DNA of 64,000 nucleotides. Source: Fuerstiella sp. Lineage in GTDB: Bacteria; Planctomycetota; Planctomycetia; Planctomycetales; Planctomycetaceae. Location: NCBI GenBank assembly GCA_022447225.1, contig JAKVAZ010000001.1, forward strand, positions 248,001 through 312,000. Direction: 5' to 3'. This document shows, piece after piece, positions 63,632 to 64,000 of the stretch (the stretch's first letter is position 1; each line of letters begins with the position of its first letter). Made by a program: the position numbers and the translations under genes. Under the pieces are notes generated by a model. It worked only from the letters and a program-made list of their open reading frames with translations. It made no database searches and was not told where the DNA came from.

Positions 63632-64000
63632 GGCTTCAGCTTTCGTAAGGGAGCCACATTTAAAACAAGCCGGTTACAGCCGGTCCAAAAAAGGCTCAGT
63701 CCACAATGATCGTCTCCGATTTTGATTCATCACAAAAGGCTCCCGATGTGCAGAATGTTTGTTTCTTTCGGATGCGAGATGTCGTCAGTGTATTTTGTCT
63801 GTTTTTTCTGTTACCTGGCCACTTCGGGTCAGCGCAGGGAGCAATCGAGGCGTTCGGTGGCGAAAGGAGTTGACAGCGGGCTTCGTGAGGGACATTCGTT
63901 CGCAACGGTCTCTTATTGTGTGCAGTTTCCGGACGGGAGTCCGGTATCAGTAGTACTTTTTGGGCATTGATATGGCGTGTGTCTGCGGAGACACACTTCC
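63632..64000. other. Right-hand end of the window without a supported gene
   Basis: The last 369 bases hold only short frames (up to about 90 codons) with cysteine-rich, motif-free translations. The promoter of the dehydratase gene should lie between 63632 and about 63750. Nothing else is recognised. Confidence 0.4.

Noticed and set aside
63722-63970. 82-codon frame at the right end
   Set aside because: Cysteine-rich, motif-free translation in a region without other signs of coding.
1-64000. CRISPR arrays, rRNA, tRNA, insertion sequences, prophage genes
   Set aside because: None seen on reading both strands by eye; a tRNA could be missed without a covariance search.

Overview
The window looks like chromosomal DNA of a planctomycete (Planctomycetaceae-like). 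The strongest signs are two DUF1501 + PSCyt1/DUF1549/DUF1553 gene pairs, a BBP7-type outer-membrane protein, a MoxR/DUF58/VWA/VWA operon, and scarce Shine-Dalgarno sequences. No rRNA, tRNA, CRISPR array, insertion sequence or phage gene was recognised by eye. All assignments rest on motifs and remembered family features; no search was run.

Left part (1-18.2 kb): housekeeping and metabolic genes. These are the 3' end of a UvrD/PcrA-type helicase, a ZnuA-like lipoprotein, asd, nadD, uvrB, a membrane-anchored octaheme cytochrome c, an HpcH/HpaI aldolase, a decayed chimeric gene remnant, the first DUF1501/DUF1553 pair, a VOC protein, a PyrK-like flavoprotein, a small ArsC-family protein with an in-frame TGA read as selenocysteine, and an FAH-family protein.

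Middle (18.2-46.7 kb): a surface-glycan island. A minus-strand, tightly overlapping seven-gene block (legF, legI, legG, legH, ptmE-like, legB, legC in transcription order) would make CMP-N,N'-diacetyllegionaminic acid through GDP-sugars. It is followed by an MsbA-type ABC exporter, a methyltransferase and GDP-fucose synthase. On the plus strand, HisF2, HisH2 and a WbpG/PseA-type amidotransferase would add an acetamidino group. Two paralogous sulfotransferases, two MBOAT acyltransferases with SGNH partners, a GT-B-like protein, a heptosyltransferase-family GT9 enzyme with DUF4254, and an unrecognised 472-residue protein complete the island. Together they suggest an amidinated, sulfated and acylated nonulosonic-acid glycan.

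Right part (46.7-64 kb): the second DUF1501/DUF1553 pair; the MoxR - DUF58 - VWA - VWA operon; a frameshifted relic resembling MvaI/BcnI restriction endonucleases; a BBP7 protein with an 18-bp tandem repeat; and an altronate/galactarate dehydratase. Several gene ends carry strong hairpins without a T-tract.
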